NCBI GenBank assembly: GCA_963971535.1
Contig: OZ020587.1
Coordinates: forward strand, 160,735,084-160,799,083
Origin: Notolepis coatsorum
Taxonomy: Eukaryota; Chordata; Actinopteri; Aulopiformes; Paralepididae
Direction of reading: 5' to 3'
Length of the DNA: 64,000 bases
Shown: piece by piece, positions 44,877 through 56,467 of the stretch
How positions within the stretch are numbered: position 1 is the first letter of the stretch
Layout of the letters: each line of letters starts with the position of its first letter
Made by a program: the position numbers and the translations under genes
Notes under the pieces: model-generated
Seen by the model: the letters and a program-made list of their open reading frames with translations, nothing else
Databases searched by the model: none
What the model was told of the DNA's origin: nothing

Positions 44877-47800
44877 ATGATGAACACTCCACAAAACGGT
44901 TCTCCTAAAGTAGATCGCCCGCAGCGTAGACGGCAGACACCTCAGTACTTAGAGGATTACGTTGCCAATATACTACCTAGCTTTCTACAGACGGTAAACG
45001 CGGAAAAAGTAGATAGTAAAATTATGTCCGACCCTATCGACCAGGCTACCCCGCCAATAGAGGCCCTAGTGGGTTCTAACGTAACTGACCAAGCTCACGG
45101 TAGGGACCAGGAGGGACCCGACATGACTTTACCCCCCGCCAAGACCGAAGAAGTAGTCCCCGGAGAGCTCCAGGATAAAGACAGCCCTCCAGGGATGGAA
45201 CTCTACCCGCTACAAGAAGAGGAGAGCACCCCGGAGATGGATCTCCAGGACTCGCCACAGGAGAACAGATCTCCAACGAGTACTGCCAGGAGCGGATCAC
45301 CTCAACCAGCGTCTTCCCCCAGCGAGGCGGACAAGATGCTGGCACAGGCATTCCTCGCCAGCCTAGCAGCCTCAACAGAGCGCGATCGACTCCAAGCACA
45401 GACGCTTAGTGAGCGCGAACATTCTTCCATGGAAAGAGAACGCCTTCAGGCGCAGCAACGGAGCGACGAAGATCGTATACGTCTAGAGATTAGACGCCTT
45501 CAGACGGAAGAGAATATGGTAAGGGACCGGGCCGAAGCCCAGCGCGCCGCCGCCGAAGCCCAGCGCGCCGCTGCTGGTGCCCAAAGAGAAGCAGAGCGCG
45601 ACCTCGCTCTCACCAAGCGCGAAGCCGAGCGTGACCGATTACAAGCGCAGATAATGGAGCAGCTGATCACCAGGGCAACACCCCCTCCCTCCGCACGGGG
45701 TTCCAGGGCCTCGTCAAGACAAGGGTCAAGGGCACCCTCCCCTACCCGATCAAGCGACCCTGAGCCCGACCACCAGAGAGAGCCTATACCCCCCTCCGAA
45801 CCCCTTCCCCGACCGGTCCAAGTGAGACCCAGCTACAAGGAAGAAACGGTCTACACCGCGGAGAGGCTAAATAGACGACTACAGGATCTAGAGGACCTGC
45901 CAGAGGAAGAAGAAGAGGGAGAGGAGGAGAGTCAAGCCCGACAGCAGCACAGTACTCCACAGGACCAGGAGGTCCAGTACAGCCCAGGCTCTACCCCCGC
46001 GGCTCTGCGCTACAGACCCCCGACTCAATTCACGGGTGAGCTTGACGCACGACCAGCCCCGAGGAACAGCACCTGGATACGCAGGCCATGGTACCCAGCA
46101 GGTACCAGCCCACCAAGAGGCGTAAGAGGAGACTCGCCTAGGAGGCCTCTCCTCCAACGCTCACCGATGTGCCAGCCATCCATGGCATCATACATTGGCA
46201 CACCGACGTTTCCGGACTTCACCCACGAGAACAGAGCACAGTACACGGAGCTACGAATGTGCTTAGAGACAATGATGTCCGATGTAGCTGATGAACCGTA
46301 CAAGTATGCTATCCTACTGAAGCACCTCAAGGTGCCCCGAGCGCACAATATAGCGCTGGCCTATGCCACCTCTACTACCCCATACACAGCGGCTCTAGCA
46401 GCACTCGACCAAAGATATGGACGCATATGGGACTACGTAATACAAGAGATAAGGCATATTGACCGCCTACCCCCAGCCACAGACAATCGCTCACTAGATG
46501 ACCTGTCTATCAAGGTACAATCCCTGGTAGGGATGCTGGGGGTGCAAAGAGAAAAGGGTATGCACGAACTGTACGCGAACTCTAATGTCGAGAGGATTTT
46601 AGAGAAGCTTCCGCCCGCCCGACAAGAGCGCTTCAGGCGGCAAAGAGACCACCGTGATCCTAACGGTCCCGAGCCATCCCTCCTAGACCTAGCCGACTTC
46701 CTGGCGAGAGAAGTCAACAGCCTACGGTTGGATACGTTCATGCGGAGCACCCCAAGCTCCAGAGAGGGACCTAGGAGAGCAAACGATGGCCGCAGATTGG
46801 TGACCGTCATGCACCAATCAGAATCAGTACCGAGCAGCAAGAACCACAGTACCCCCTCGATGAAAGAGAAGTGGAAGATGGTGTGCCCGTACTGCGAAAA
46901 GGAACACTGGTTGTCACAATGTGACACGTTCAAGAAGATGACCGCCGACGAGATGAGTCAATGGATAAAGTCCAACCGACGCTGTTACCGATGTGCGCGC
47001 AGTCACATGGCAGCCGATTGCCGCTTAAAGAAGAGGTGTAGTCGGTGTGACGGAGCCCACCTAGATGTCCTACACGACAGTAACAGAAGAAAGCCTGCAC
47101 CCTCAAGCAGCACAAAGGCAAGTGTTATGTACATTGACCCCGCCAGCAGCGGGGGCGCCCGGGTGCTCTTAAAGGTGGTCCGCGTAACACTGAGTTACCA
47201 AGACAAGGTCATGGACACTTACGCCGTCCTTGACGACGGGTCAGAGAAGACCCTTCTCCTCGCGTCCGCTGCGGCCCAGCTGGGGCTGCGGGGGAGCGAA
47301 AACCAGATGACGATTCGGACAATAAGAAGAGATCTAAAGACGATAAAGGGCGAGAATGTCTCCTTCACTATCGCAGCAAGCGGGCAGCCAGAGAGACGGT
47401 ATAGGATTACTAACGCTTTCACCAGCCAAGAAATAGGCCTGTCGCAGTACACCTACCCCATCGCCAAGCTGATGGATAAATATGTGCACCTGCGTCAACT
47501 ACCTATACCGCTCATAGACGGTGCCACCCCGACCCTGCTGATAGGCTCCGACCATGCAGACCTCATCGTCCCGATTGACCGGGTCCACACAGGGCCCAGA
47601 GGCTGTCCTGCAGCAGTCGAGACCCGCCTAGGATGGACATTACAAGGCCCCCTCGCTAAGTCTCTTAACCGAACAGCAGCCACTAACTGCCTCCACTCCA
47701 GAGTGACAGAAGAAGACACCACCCTCCTACAGCATGTCGAGAGGCTATGGACACTAGAGACAATGCCCTTTAAGAACGAAAAGAAAGACATTCGTTCCAA

Positions 47801-50800
47801 GGAAGACATTTACGCTATAGCCCTCCTCGAGCAGGGGACAAAGAGAGTCAAAGTCAACGGAGTGATGAGATACGCAACTCCACTCCTGAGGCGAGAGGGT
47901 ATGCCTACCTTCCACGCCCCAAAAGAAGCGACGGAGCGGTATCTATTGAACACAGAGCGGCGCCTAGCCAGAGACCCCGCTCAAGAGACGGTGTACCGCG
48001 CTGAGATTAACAAGCTAATCACAGCGGGACACATAAAGAAAATTGACATTAAAGAGGCCGATCAGACGACCGAATCATGGTACGTGCCGCACCACAAAGT
48101 CCACCACAACGGCAAGGATCGTATTGTGTTCAACTGCAGCTACCAGATCGGATCACAAAATCTGAATAAAGAGCTCTTGCCCGGCCCAACACTCGGCCCC
48201 TCTCTACTAGGCGTGTTACTACGTTTCCGCCAAGACAAGGTGGCCATCAGCGGCGACATCAAAGGGATGTTCCTGCAGGTGAGACTAGTGGAGGAGGACA
48301 AGCCCCTGCTGCGGTTCCTATGGAGAGAGAGGATCGGGGATGAGCAACCAGCCATCTATCAATGGGAAGTCCTCCCTTTCGGAACCACATGCAGCCCATG
48401 CTGTGCTACGTTTGCACTGCAAAAACACGTCGCAGAGGACCCAGCAGCTGATGAAGAGGTCCGACAAAGTGTAGGAAATAGTTTCTACGTGGACAACTGT
48501 CTGCAAAGCGTCTCGACGCCAGAAGAAGCCGAGGCCCTTCTACTCAAGCTCCGCGCCTCCCTGATCAAAGGCGGCTTTGATCTCAGGCAGTGGGCCAGCA
48601 GCGACCCGCAAGTATTGCGCAGCCTCTCCCCCGAGGACAAGGCAGCAAGCAGCGAGACCTGGATGGCGACCATCCCAGGAGAAGCCCAAGAAATGACATT
48701 AGGACTAGTCTGGCGCTTCAAAACAGACTCGCTCCATTATAAACACACACCCCTGACCAAGGAGCAGGGAAGGTTGACTGCACTACCGACCACCAGACGG
48801 AGTGTATACAGAACACTCGCCAGACAATATGACCCGTTGGGATGTATTCTACCTTACACCACCAGGGCAAAGATGATTGTAAGAGCGTTATGGGACAAGG
48901 ACCAGGGCTGGGACGACCCCATACCCGAACACCTTGCATCCACATGGAGAGAGTGGGAGACGGAACTCAGCTCACTCCCAGGTGTCAACATACGCCGCAG
49001 CTACTTCCCACCCACAGTGAGGCCGGAGACGTGCCAGATGGACCTGCACGTCTTCAGCGACGCCTCCGAAGTAGCCTACGGTTCGGTGGCCTACTTGCGT
49101 GCCCGAGAGGAGGGAGGAGAAATACATACTGCTTTCATCCTGGCTCGCTCAAGAATAGCCCCACGAAAGCAACAATCTATCCCACGTCTAGAGCTCTGCG
49201 CAGCCCTAGCAGGAGCGCAACTCGCCACGTTAATCCAACGTGAACTCACCATTCCGGTGCAAAGAACAATCTTGTGGTCAGACTCCACGACAGTACTCAC
49301 ATGGATCCGGTCTGATTCGTGCAGATACAAGGTCTTCGTGGGAGTCAGAGTCACAGAGATTCAAGATTTAACAGAAGTAGCAAGCTGGAGGTATGTGGAC
49401 ACAAAACACAACCCAGCTGACGTCATCACCCGGGGAATGTCCCTGGATGACCTCACCCGTCACAACCTATACAGTGACGGGCCAGAGTTCCTCAAGCTCC
49501 CGGAAGAAGAGTGGCCTACACCCACCCCACGGGAAGCGAGTAAAGAGGAGGCCGAAAACAAGAAATCTATGTTCTGTGGATTGAACACACTCGGCTCCAC
49601 AGACCCCGACATAGACGATTGCCTCACCCTAGAGAGTGCGCAGCTAAAGACATTCCTGTGGCACCACCCAGAGGTTCAGCTCACTACTGACATTACAGCA
49701 GCTGACTACGAAGAAGCAGAACTTCTTCTACTACAACGAGCCCAGAGAGACTCGTTCCCCGATGAGCTAGACTGTCTACAGGGAGCAAAGCCCGTCCCAT
49801 CAGACAGCAGACTGCTCCACCTAGCCCCCGAGAGCGACGCCCATGGTCTCATCAGAGTGGGTGGTCGTCTGCGGAGAGCTCCAGACTTACCGGATGACGT
49901 CAAGTACCCGATAGTCTTAAACAGCCGACACAAGGTCACAGAGCTGATCATAAAGAAATACGACGAGGATGTGCATCACGCCGGGGCAGAGAGAGTCTTC
50001 GCGGAGATCAGACGTCGTTATTGGATACTGCAAGGGAGAGAAGCAGTGCGGCGCTTCCAGCGAACCTGTCTAGACTGTCGTAAGTGGCGAGCGCAGCCCA
50101 GTATACCCCGGATGGCTGACCTACCTCCCTGTCGCCTCCGACTCGGCGACAAGCCTTTTCACTCCACCGGTATGGACTGTTTCGGCCCGCTGTATATAAA
50201 GAAAGGAAGAGGAACCGAGAAGCGGTGGGGTATTGTATTCAAATGCATGACCACCCGAGCGATGCATATAGAACTCCTTCCAACCATGAGCACAGACTCA
50301 TTCCTTATGGCCTTCCGAAGATTCACATCGCGGAAAGGCAAACCGTCTATATTATTGTCTGATCACGGGACAAACTTCAAAGGCGGAGAAAGAGAGCTGA
50401 GAGAGAGCTTCCAAGCTATGGGCCCAGAATTTAAGACCCACCTCGCTCCATCCCAGATTGACTTCCAGTTTAATCCCCCGAACGCACCTCACTTCGGTGG
50501 AACTTGGGAACGAGAAGTACGTTCAATAAAGACAGCCCTGTACGCCGTGCTTGGGGCCCAGACCGTAGCGGAAGAAGTCTTAATGACAGTCCTCACGGAG
50601 ATCGAGGGAGTATTGAACTCAAAGCCCCTCGGTTACGTCTCAAGTGATGTAGCAGATGTCGACCCAGTCACCCCCAACACACTCTTGATGGGGCGGCTGG
50701 ACCCCGCGCTACCACAGACAATGTATGTGGTACCTCTCATGTCACGTATGTCACTTGCCCTGATAGCCCTATATAAAACTGTTCCTTGCATACTGTTTAT

Positions 50801-50813
50801 TTACATGGGGTAG
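44877..50813 (+). CDS. BEL/Pao retrotransposon gag-pol polyprotein, integrase 3' end lost
   Basis: One open frame of about 1978 codons; start set at the first of two ATGs (44877), since the frame upstream to 44853 has only GTG. Gag is Glu/Arg/Gln-rich with a coiled coil (about residues 160-275), and Cys/His knuckles at about 668-735 (CPYCEKEHWLSQC, CYRCARSHMAADC, CSRCDGAH). Protease: AVLDDGSEKTLL at about 785. RT: SGDIKGMFLQV, LPFGTTCSPCCA and FYVDNCLQS at about 1205 (YVDN rather than YVDD). RNase H: HVFSDAS, ELCAALAGAQ, WSDSTTVL and HNPADVITRG. Integrase: HHCC zinc motif (HHAGAE..CLDC), DDE residues in MDCFGP, SDHGTNF and GTWEREV. The protein departs from the family after TPNTLLMGRLDPALPQ (about 50720); the final ~28 residues are unrelated. 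No 3' LTR and no env. Confidence 0.93.
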   Translation: MMNTPQNGSPKVDRPQRRRQTPQYLEDYVANILPSFLQTVNAEKVDSKIMSDPIDQATPPIEALVGSNVTDQAHGRDQEGPDMTLPPAKTEEVVPGELQDKDSPPGMELYPLQEEESTPEMDLQDSPQENRSPTSTARSGSPQPASSPSEADKMLAQAFLASLAASTERDRLQAQTLSEREHSSMERERLQAQQRSDEDRIRLEIRRLQTEENMVRDRAEAQRAAAEAQRAAAGAQREAERDLALTKREAERDRLQAQIMEQLITRATPPPSARGSRASSRQGSRAPSPTRSSDPEPDHQREPIPPSEPLPRPVQVRPSYKEETVYTAERLNRRLQDLEDLPEEEEEGEEESQARQQHSTPQDQEVQYSPGSTPAALRYRPPTQFTGELDARPAPRNSTWIRRPWYPAGTSPPRGVRGDSPRRPLLQRSPMCQPSMASYIGTPTFPDFTHENRAQYTELRMCLETMMSDVADEPYKYAILLKHLKVPRAHNIALAYATSTTPYTAALAALDQRYGRIWDYVIQEIRHIDRLPPATDNRSLDDLSIKVQSLVGMLGVQREKGMHELYANSNVERILEKLPPARQERFRRQRDHRDPNGPEPSLLDLADFLAREVNSLRLDTFMRSTPSSREGPRRANDGRRLVTVMHQSESVPSSKNHSTPSMKEKWKMVCPYCEKEHWLSQCDTFKKMTADEMSQWIKSNRRCYRCARSHMAADCRLKKRCSRCDGAHLDVLHDSNRRKPAPSSSTKASVMYIDPASSGGARVLLKVVRVTLSYQDKVMDTYAVLDDGSEKTLLLASAAAQLGLRGSENQMTIRTIRRDLKTIKGENVSFTIAASGQPERRYRITNAFTSQEIGLSQYTYPIAKLMDKYVHLRQLPIPLIDGATPTLLIGSDHADLIVPIDRVHTGPRGCPAAVETRLGWTLQGPLAKSLNRTAATNCLHSRVTEEDTTLLQHVERLWTLETMPFKNEKKDIRSKEDIYAIALLEQGTKRVKVNGVMRYATPLLRREGMPTFHAPKEATERYLLNTERRLARDPAQETVYRAEINKLITAGHIKKIDIKEADQTTESWYVPHHKVHHNGKDRIVFNCSYQIGSQNLNKELLPGPTLGPSLLGVLLRFRQDKVAISGDIKGMFLQVRLVEEDKPLLRFLWRERIGDEQPAIYQWEVLPFGTTCSPCCATFALQKHVAEDPAADEEVRQSVGNSFYVDNCLQSVSTPEEAEALLLKLRASLIKGGFDLRQWASSDPQVLRSLSPEDKAASSETWMATIPGEAQEMTLGLVWRFKTDSLHYKHTPLTKEQGRLTALPTTRRSVYRTLARQYDPLGCILPYTTRAKMIVRALWDKDQGWDDPIPEHLASTWREWETELSSLPGVNIRRSYFPPTVRPETCQMDLHVFSDASEVAYGSVAYLRAREEGGEIHTAFILARSRIAPRKQQSIPRLELCAALAGAQLATLIQRELTIPVQRTILWSDSTTVLTWIRSDSCRYKVFVGVRVTEIQDLTEVASWRYVDTKHNPADVITRGMSLDDLTRHNLYSDGPEFLKLPEEEWPTPTPREASKEEAENKKSMFCGLNTLGSTDPDIDDCLTLESAQLKTFLWHHPEVQLTTDITAADYEEAELLLLQRAQRDSFPDELDCLQGAKPVPSDSRLLHLAPESDAHGLIRVGGRLRRAPDLPDDVKYPIVLNSRHKVTELIIKKYDEDVHHAGAERVFAEIRRRYWILQGREAVRRFQRTCLDCRKWRAQPSIPRMADLPPCRLRLGDKPFHSTGMDCFGPLYIKKGRGTEKRWGIVFKCMTTRAMHIELLPTMSTDSFLMAFRRFTSRKGKPSILLSDHGTNFKGGERELRESFQAMGPEFKTHLAPSQIDFQFNPPNAPHFGGTWEREVRSIKTALYAVLGAQTVAEEVLMTVLTEIEGVLNSKPLGYVSSDVADVDPVTPNTLLMGRLDPALPQTMYVVPLMSRMSLALIALYKTVPCILFIYMG

Positions 50814-51030
50814 AATAATCTGCCCTCTACTTGCCCCTCTGGTAAAATGCATGTGCACATTTGAGCTGTAAATTATTTTATCCGTGATATATATTTAGGA
50901 CTGTGGGTTGTGATCACTTTTACGAAAACAAATTAATAAGTTGGCAGAAAGTCTTTTCTCAACACTCCGCCAACTAAGACGTTCATGCATTTGAAGAACA
51001 CTAGTCCTATATATGAACAACCAAGAACCC
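50814..51030. other. Unassigned AT-rich DNA after the BEL break
   Basis: No similarity to the 5' LTR region found by eye, so the BEL element ends by truncation near 50720. Confidence 0.5.
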
Positions 51031-51038
51031 ATTAAAAC

Positions 51039-51405
51039 TAGGGATGCTCTATATTGGCTTTTTTACCGATACCGATATACCGATATTGTCCAACTCTTAA
51101 TTTCCGATACCGATATCAACCGATATCAACCGATACCGATATATGCAGGGCCCCCCCCCCCCCCCCCCAAAATGGAATAATTTCAGGTAATTAACATTAC
51201 ATATCTCTTGTTGTGGAATTAACACAACATTATGCATACTTTTGACAATAAATAAAATCAGAATTTGTTCTTACTTGCTTGCCTGGGTAAATAAAGGTTA
51301 TAGAAATGTACAAAAAAAAATTAAAAATCTTTTGAAAACCGATACCGATATTTTCCGATGTCACCTTTTAATGCCGATATCGGCCGATAATATCGGACAT
51401 CCCTA
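51039..51405. mobile_element. hAT MITE (tagggatgctc..cgatatt family), copy 3
   Basis: Same family and orientation as the copy at 13498. Flanks attaaaac (51031-51038) and attaaaat (51406-51413) agree at 7 of 8. It has a C run of about 20 near 51150. Confidence 0.9.
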
Positions 51406-51599
51406 ATTAAAATGCCTAAAAGCAAGCCTCGCTCTGGAAGCAGTGCGCCCCATAAATAGGCTCATCTATCTCCCTCTGCGCCGGTGTTCTCGTAACTAAT
51501 TACACAACTAAACCGTCGCTTCGTGCAATGCAAGTCAACGCCTCAGCAGAGCGACGCGCCTGTCGACACTGTGGTGCACGTAGTCGAGTCGCTAAATCT

Positions 51600-51828
51600 C
51601 GACTTCCGAGTTTGCTCTGGCTTTCGGTGTTTTAAAACCGTTTTTGAGAGACCTGCCTTTTTATGTGACATATTGTACTTGTTTTCTATTGTGTGCTTTT
51701 ATTCAATTTTTATGTTTTTATGTTTTTTTATCTTATGTTGTGGACTTGTACAGCACTTTGGTCAACTTTGTTGTTTTTAAATGTGCTTTATAAATAAAGT
51801 GGATTGGATTGGATTGGATTGGATTGGA
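51600..51828 (+). mobile_element. LINE 3' end with (GGATT)n tail
   Basis: cttgtacagcactttggtca, then gtgctttataaataaagtgg and five ggatt repeats, a typical fish LINE tail. No RT is attached. Confidence 0.65.
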
Positions 51829-51840
51829 GTCTCGAGTCCC

Positions 51841-52954
51841 CAGTGTTCGAGTCGAGTCCGAGTCGAGTCCCCATTGCCCCACACTGTAAGAAGAAAAGCT
51901 GCAAGAAAACGGTAAATGTCTGGCATCAATGCTTGCCAAATACTTACTGTCAAATACATTTACAGATTACAACCTTTATTTAATGGTTAATATTTTGATA
52001 AAAGGTAATTTACTGTATTTTTATGGCATTTACACTTAAACTAGAAAAACAAAAGTAATCTGTAAAATAATACAGTGAATTTCCCATGAAAAAACGTTTT
52101 TATTTATTTTTTTTATTATCTTTTCCCCCCTTCTTTTTCCGTTTTTCTCCCATCCCAATGTTAGTCGTTATGCCAATTCCCAATCCCCTTCCTGGTCGTT
52201 GCGCACTATACCCCCTACCGTCAGTCTGGGAGGGCGGAGACTATCACATGCTTCCTCCGACACATGTGTAGCCAGCCCACCGCTTCTTTTCACCTGGCAG
52301 CGCGGACTCTTACTGGGAGAGTGTAACGTGTGGAAGGTCACACTACGTCCCCCAGGCCTTTCCCTCGCTGTGCAGGCACCCCGACCGAACTGTAGGAGTC
52401 GCTGTTTACAACGACCAGGACCCACCTTCACCGGCTTCCCACCCGCTGACACTGCCAATTGTGTTAGTATGGTCGGTCGACCAAGCCGGAGGCACCACAG
52501 CCGGATTCAATCCCACCGTCTCTGTGGTGGTAGACAGGCGCTTAGTCCGCTGCACTACCCGGCCGCCCTAAACATAAATTCTTTACAGTGTAGGCCTAGA
52601 CCGAGTCCGAGTCCAAGTCATCAAGATTGAGTCCACTCCACTCTGGCGGTCAAAGAGCGGACATACAAATAAATAAAGGTCTACATTAAACATAAATGAC
52701 ACAGCGGTCACTGTTTCAAAGGGAGTTTATTCACTTTGTGACACAAAACCAAAACAAATGCACCATAGCCATCGATATCTTATGCCAAATGATTAGGGCC
52801 TATTACAAAATAATTTCAAATAAATAACTGTATTTATCAATTAACAAGTCCCGAGTCCTCGTCTGTACCTTCCGAGACCTAATGCAGTCAGGGCTCGAGT
52901 CCAAGTCGAGTCACGAGTCCTGAAAGATCCTGGACTTGAGTACTACAACACTGG
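51841..52954. mobile_element. Non-autonomous DNA element with gagtcc-rich interior, copy 2, with nested SINE
   Basis: Starts cagtgttcgagtcgagtcc and ends gagtactacaacactgg, with the same core as copy 1 at 9800-10590. A SINE (52095-52567, minus) sits inside. Confidence 0.6.
52095..52567 (-). mobile_element. tRNA-derived SINE, copy 4
   Basis: Complete minus-strand copy: head complement cgctgcactacccggccgcc at 52547-52566, B box complement ggattcaatccc at 52502, tail near 52100 (ttctcccatcccaatg). Closest to the copy at 14573. Confidence 0.88.
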
Positions 52955-53019
52955 TGGTGAGAGGGTTAAAGAGTAAAGGTGTATTCCGTGGAACGCAGGT
53001 GGGATGAATTTGGTAATGA

Positions 53020-53300
53020 GTAACAGTTTATACCTATTTATACCTCAATTTATACCTACTGCGTTCACGGTCTACAACTGCCCTACACTGTAATCATAAT
53101 AATCATAACTACCTACCTCAAACTATAGTCTATACCCATTATAACTCTGTATGATTGCATGTACAATAGTGCTGTATATACCGTATATATATACATTTAT
53201 ATATTTAGATTTACCGTATATATTACTGTATATATATCCAGATCTGTCTGAATATACCTGCATATAATCCTTCTATATACCTACTTATAATACAATAATA

Positions 53301-53369
<69 letters not shown>

Positions 53370-53752
53370 ACATTTGTCTACACATCTGCATATAATAGTT
53401 TTTACATATCTGTAGATACTATATCTATATTTGACATATCCCTTACCTACTCTTACTAGTTACGCTGCTGGCCAGTATGACTTACTACCATAGTGTCTTT
53501 ATACCTGTATCACTGTACATATTAATACTGCAACAACTCTATACATCTGATTAGCACTATTACTCAGTAGTACTAATTTATATATTTTATACCCAGTTTA
53601 ATCACATGTACATTGTATATTACTGTTGCACTTTACTGTCACATTTGCACTCTGGTTGGATGCCAAACTTATTTCCGTTGCACTGTACTTGTGCGATGTA
53701 TGATGCCGACAATACATTTTAATCTAACAATCTAACCATCTAACTAACAGAA
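53020..53752 (+). mobile_element. Probable LINE 3' UTR with (TA)n tract
   Basis: Features typical of a retroposon 3' region: cgttgcactgtacttgtgc, an acaatacattttaat end and a short repeated aatctaacaatctaacc tail. A (TA)n run spans 53303-53367. No coding sequence. Confidence 0.45.
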
Positions 53753-54039
53753 GCCACCGTAGTTCGCCGTTGTTCCAGATTCGTCTAGGCCCGGCCTCTC
53801 TGTGGCTGCTCACTGAAACCTGATGTTCTACGTCGTCACCTCCTCGGTCTATCAGTGTCAATCAATAACTGCCAGGGGTAATTAGGATTGATGGGGTAAT
53901 TATTAATACATGGGAATAACGAATATGTAAGCAAACCCCTCTAAACCTCGGTTTGGAACAGCTGGCCATGTGATGCGGTAATTGCGTGTTTTTTTCTTTT
54001 CTTCCTGCAATACCTCCGAGAAGGTGGCCTGAAAATGTA
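53753..54039. other. Unassigned
   Basis: Nothing recognised. Confidence 0.4.
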
Positions 54040-54199
54040 ACTTAACCCCTTTGTCGTGTCTGCAGTGAAAGGGTTAACCTTCTGTATTGTCACAGTGAAA
54101 GGGTTCACCATTTGGTAGTGTGGCAGTGAAAGGGTTAACCTTCTGTATTTTCGCAGTGAAAGGGTTAACCATTTGGTAGTGCGGTAGTGAAAGGGTTAA
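54040..54199. repeat. Minisatellite A, degenerate patch
   Basis: Five units of gtgaaagggttaacc with the variable part ttctgtattgtcgca or atttggtagtgtggca. Confidence 0.9.
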
Positions 54200-54238
54200 A
54201 GCTGCTATAGATACATTTTTATGTCATAATTTAAAATT

Positions 54239-54421
<183 letters not shown>

Positions 54422-54644
54422 TATCCAAATAGAATTTTAGAATGGTGTGGAATAAAAGTATTGCTTTTCCTCCCCCAAAAAAGTGAATGAATGAATTTAT
54501 TTTGGCAGGTCCACATAAATGGAGAATGTAGTTGTTTACATCTATCCCCTTCCTACTTCCCATTTCCCCGGAATGCACCTGATTGGATAAATTACATGCT
54601 GCTCTAGTGTGCCATCTAGTGGCTGAATGTTATCTAAATGGTAA

Positions 54645-54897
54645 ATGGATAATGGCTGCATTTATATAGCAGCTTTTATCCAAAGCGCTTTACAATTTGT
54701 TACTCACATTTTTACCCATTCACACACTGACGGCGGCGGCAACCATGCAAGGAGTCAACCTGCTCATCGGGAACAATTAGGGGTTAAGTGTTTCTTGCTC
54801 AAAGGACACTTTGACACACTGCCTGGGAGGAGCTGGAATCGAACCGGGAACCTCTGGATTACCATATGACTGCTCTACCTCCTGAGCCACTGTCAGC
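54645..54897 (-). mobile_element. tRNA-derived SINE of a second family
   Basis: In minus-strand sense: box A tggctcaggaggtagagcag, box B ggttcgattcc, then a body ending gcgctttggataaaagctgc and tatataaatgcagcc, the LINE-derived tail common in fish SINEs. Distinct from the longer SINE family above. Confidence 0.85.
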
Positions 54898-55214
54898 CGT
54901 TGCTAGCTATAGTGCCAAATTTTAAATGGCCTTTTTGTTGTTTTTATTTTATTTTAAATACTACTTATTTACAAACGGAATTCGACTCTGATATGTTGAG
55001 CTCCGAGCCTTGACATTTAGTCTTTATCCTATTTTCATACTAGCGCTCGTTTCCCTATGCTTTTTATTTTGTTGTTGTTCTATTTCAATCTTTCAAAAAT
55101 GTTCTTATGATGTACCCCAGTTGCTATTGCATGTACATATTTGTATTTTATTACATGTATATGTACATACATACCAACTATGTTGCCTGTTTTATTCTCC
55201 ACCCATCGAATCGA

Positions 55215-55515
55215 TCATCCATAGCAACACTACTATCACCGACATCCAAGAAGGGGGATCCCCCCCTTGAACGGCCCTTCTAAGGTTTCTCTCCTCCAAA
55301 TTGCCTGTGGTGCTTTTTTTGGTGAGTTTTTCCTTACCTTCGCTGGGGTATGTCTGGGAGTGTTTATATTTATTTTGGATTTCATGGTGGGGTTTTTTTC
55401 GTTCTTGATTTATTGTGATGTTTCTTCTTGACTTGTTTTAAAGAAGGCTTGTCCGGCCCCATGGGGACATTAACGTGTGATTTCGGGCTTTACAAATAGA
55501 TTTGATTTGATTATG
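55215..55515 (+). mobile_element. LINE/SINE 3' tail (same family as 14115-14440)
   Basis: Shares aaggtttctctcctcc, gtgagtttttccttac and ccccatggggacattaacg; ends tttacaaatagatttgattt. Confidence 0.65.
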
Positions 55516-55914
55516 ACCAGCCCTGTCGCCGTACCGCACGGCCTCTCTGCACTTACTGTACTTACTTACTTTATTTGTGTATTTGGACGGGACAGATGCA
55601 AAATTTATGAACACAGTGAACATGAAGCAGATACAGTCACCCTGGAACACGATAAGAGTGTCAAAATTGCCAGATTTAGCACGAGGCTAATTTCCAAATG
55701 TACAAATAAGTAGCAGCAATACACTAGAAAATACATAGCAACGATGCACAAAAATACTAGAGGCTAGAGACATATCACATGTGGTCACATGATTGGTTGG
55801 TCTTCAGCCATTGTTTGAGTTGCCCTCTAAAAGTAGCAAGGGTGGGGCTTTCCCTTAGGGAAACATGGAGACTGTTGATTTTTATTTCATTTATTTAAAA
55901 TCTTTTGGACTTTT

Positions 55915-56045
55915 TGTTTTGTTCTTGATTTATTGTGATGTTTCTTCTTGACTTGGTTAAAGAAGACGTGTCCGGCCCCATGGGGACATTAACGTGTGTT
56001 GTCAGGCCTTACAAATACATTTTATTTTATTTTATTTTATTTGAC
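55915..56045 (+). mobile_element. LINE/SINE 3' tail, short copy
   Basis: Starts ttgttcttgatttattgtg, has ccccatggggacattaacg, and ends with an attttattttattttattt tail. Confidence 0.65.
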
Positions 56046-56189
56046 GTTTTGGCCAAACGTGATCAGTCTACGTTGGACCTCTGGTGTCTGACCTGGTGCC
56101 AAGTCCAATGGTTATTTTTTTAATATATGAATTCCTGTACAGGAGGGTGGAGCTAGTCCGTGTAAAGCATAGATAAAACAAGCACTTTT

Positions 56190-56434
56190 TAACCCTTTCA
56201 CTGCCACACTACCAAACGGTTAACCCTTTCACTGCGACAATACAGAAGGTTGAGCCTTTCACTGTCACACGACAAAGGGTTAACCCTTTCACTACCGCAC
56301 TACAGAAGGTTAACCCTTTACTATCACACTACAGACGGTTAACCCTTTCACTGCCACACGACAAAGGGTTAACCCTTTCACAACCACACTACAGAAGGTT
56401 AACCCTTTCACTACCACACTACAGACGGTTAACG
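56190..56434. repeat. Minisatellite A, inverted patch
   Basis: About eight units in the opposite orientation (ggttaaccctttcact..cacactacagaa). Confidence 0.92.
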
Positions 56435-56467
56435 TGTAGGTTATTCCTGCGCCCCGGGACGCCATTC

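Noticed and set aside
44877-50813. Endogenous retrovirus
   Set aside because: Pol domain order and motifs are BEL/Pao; no env and no retroviral gag.
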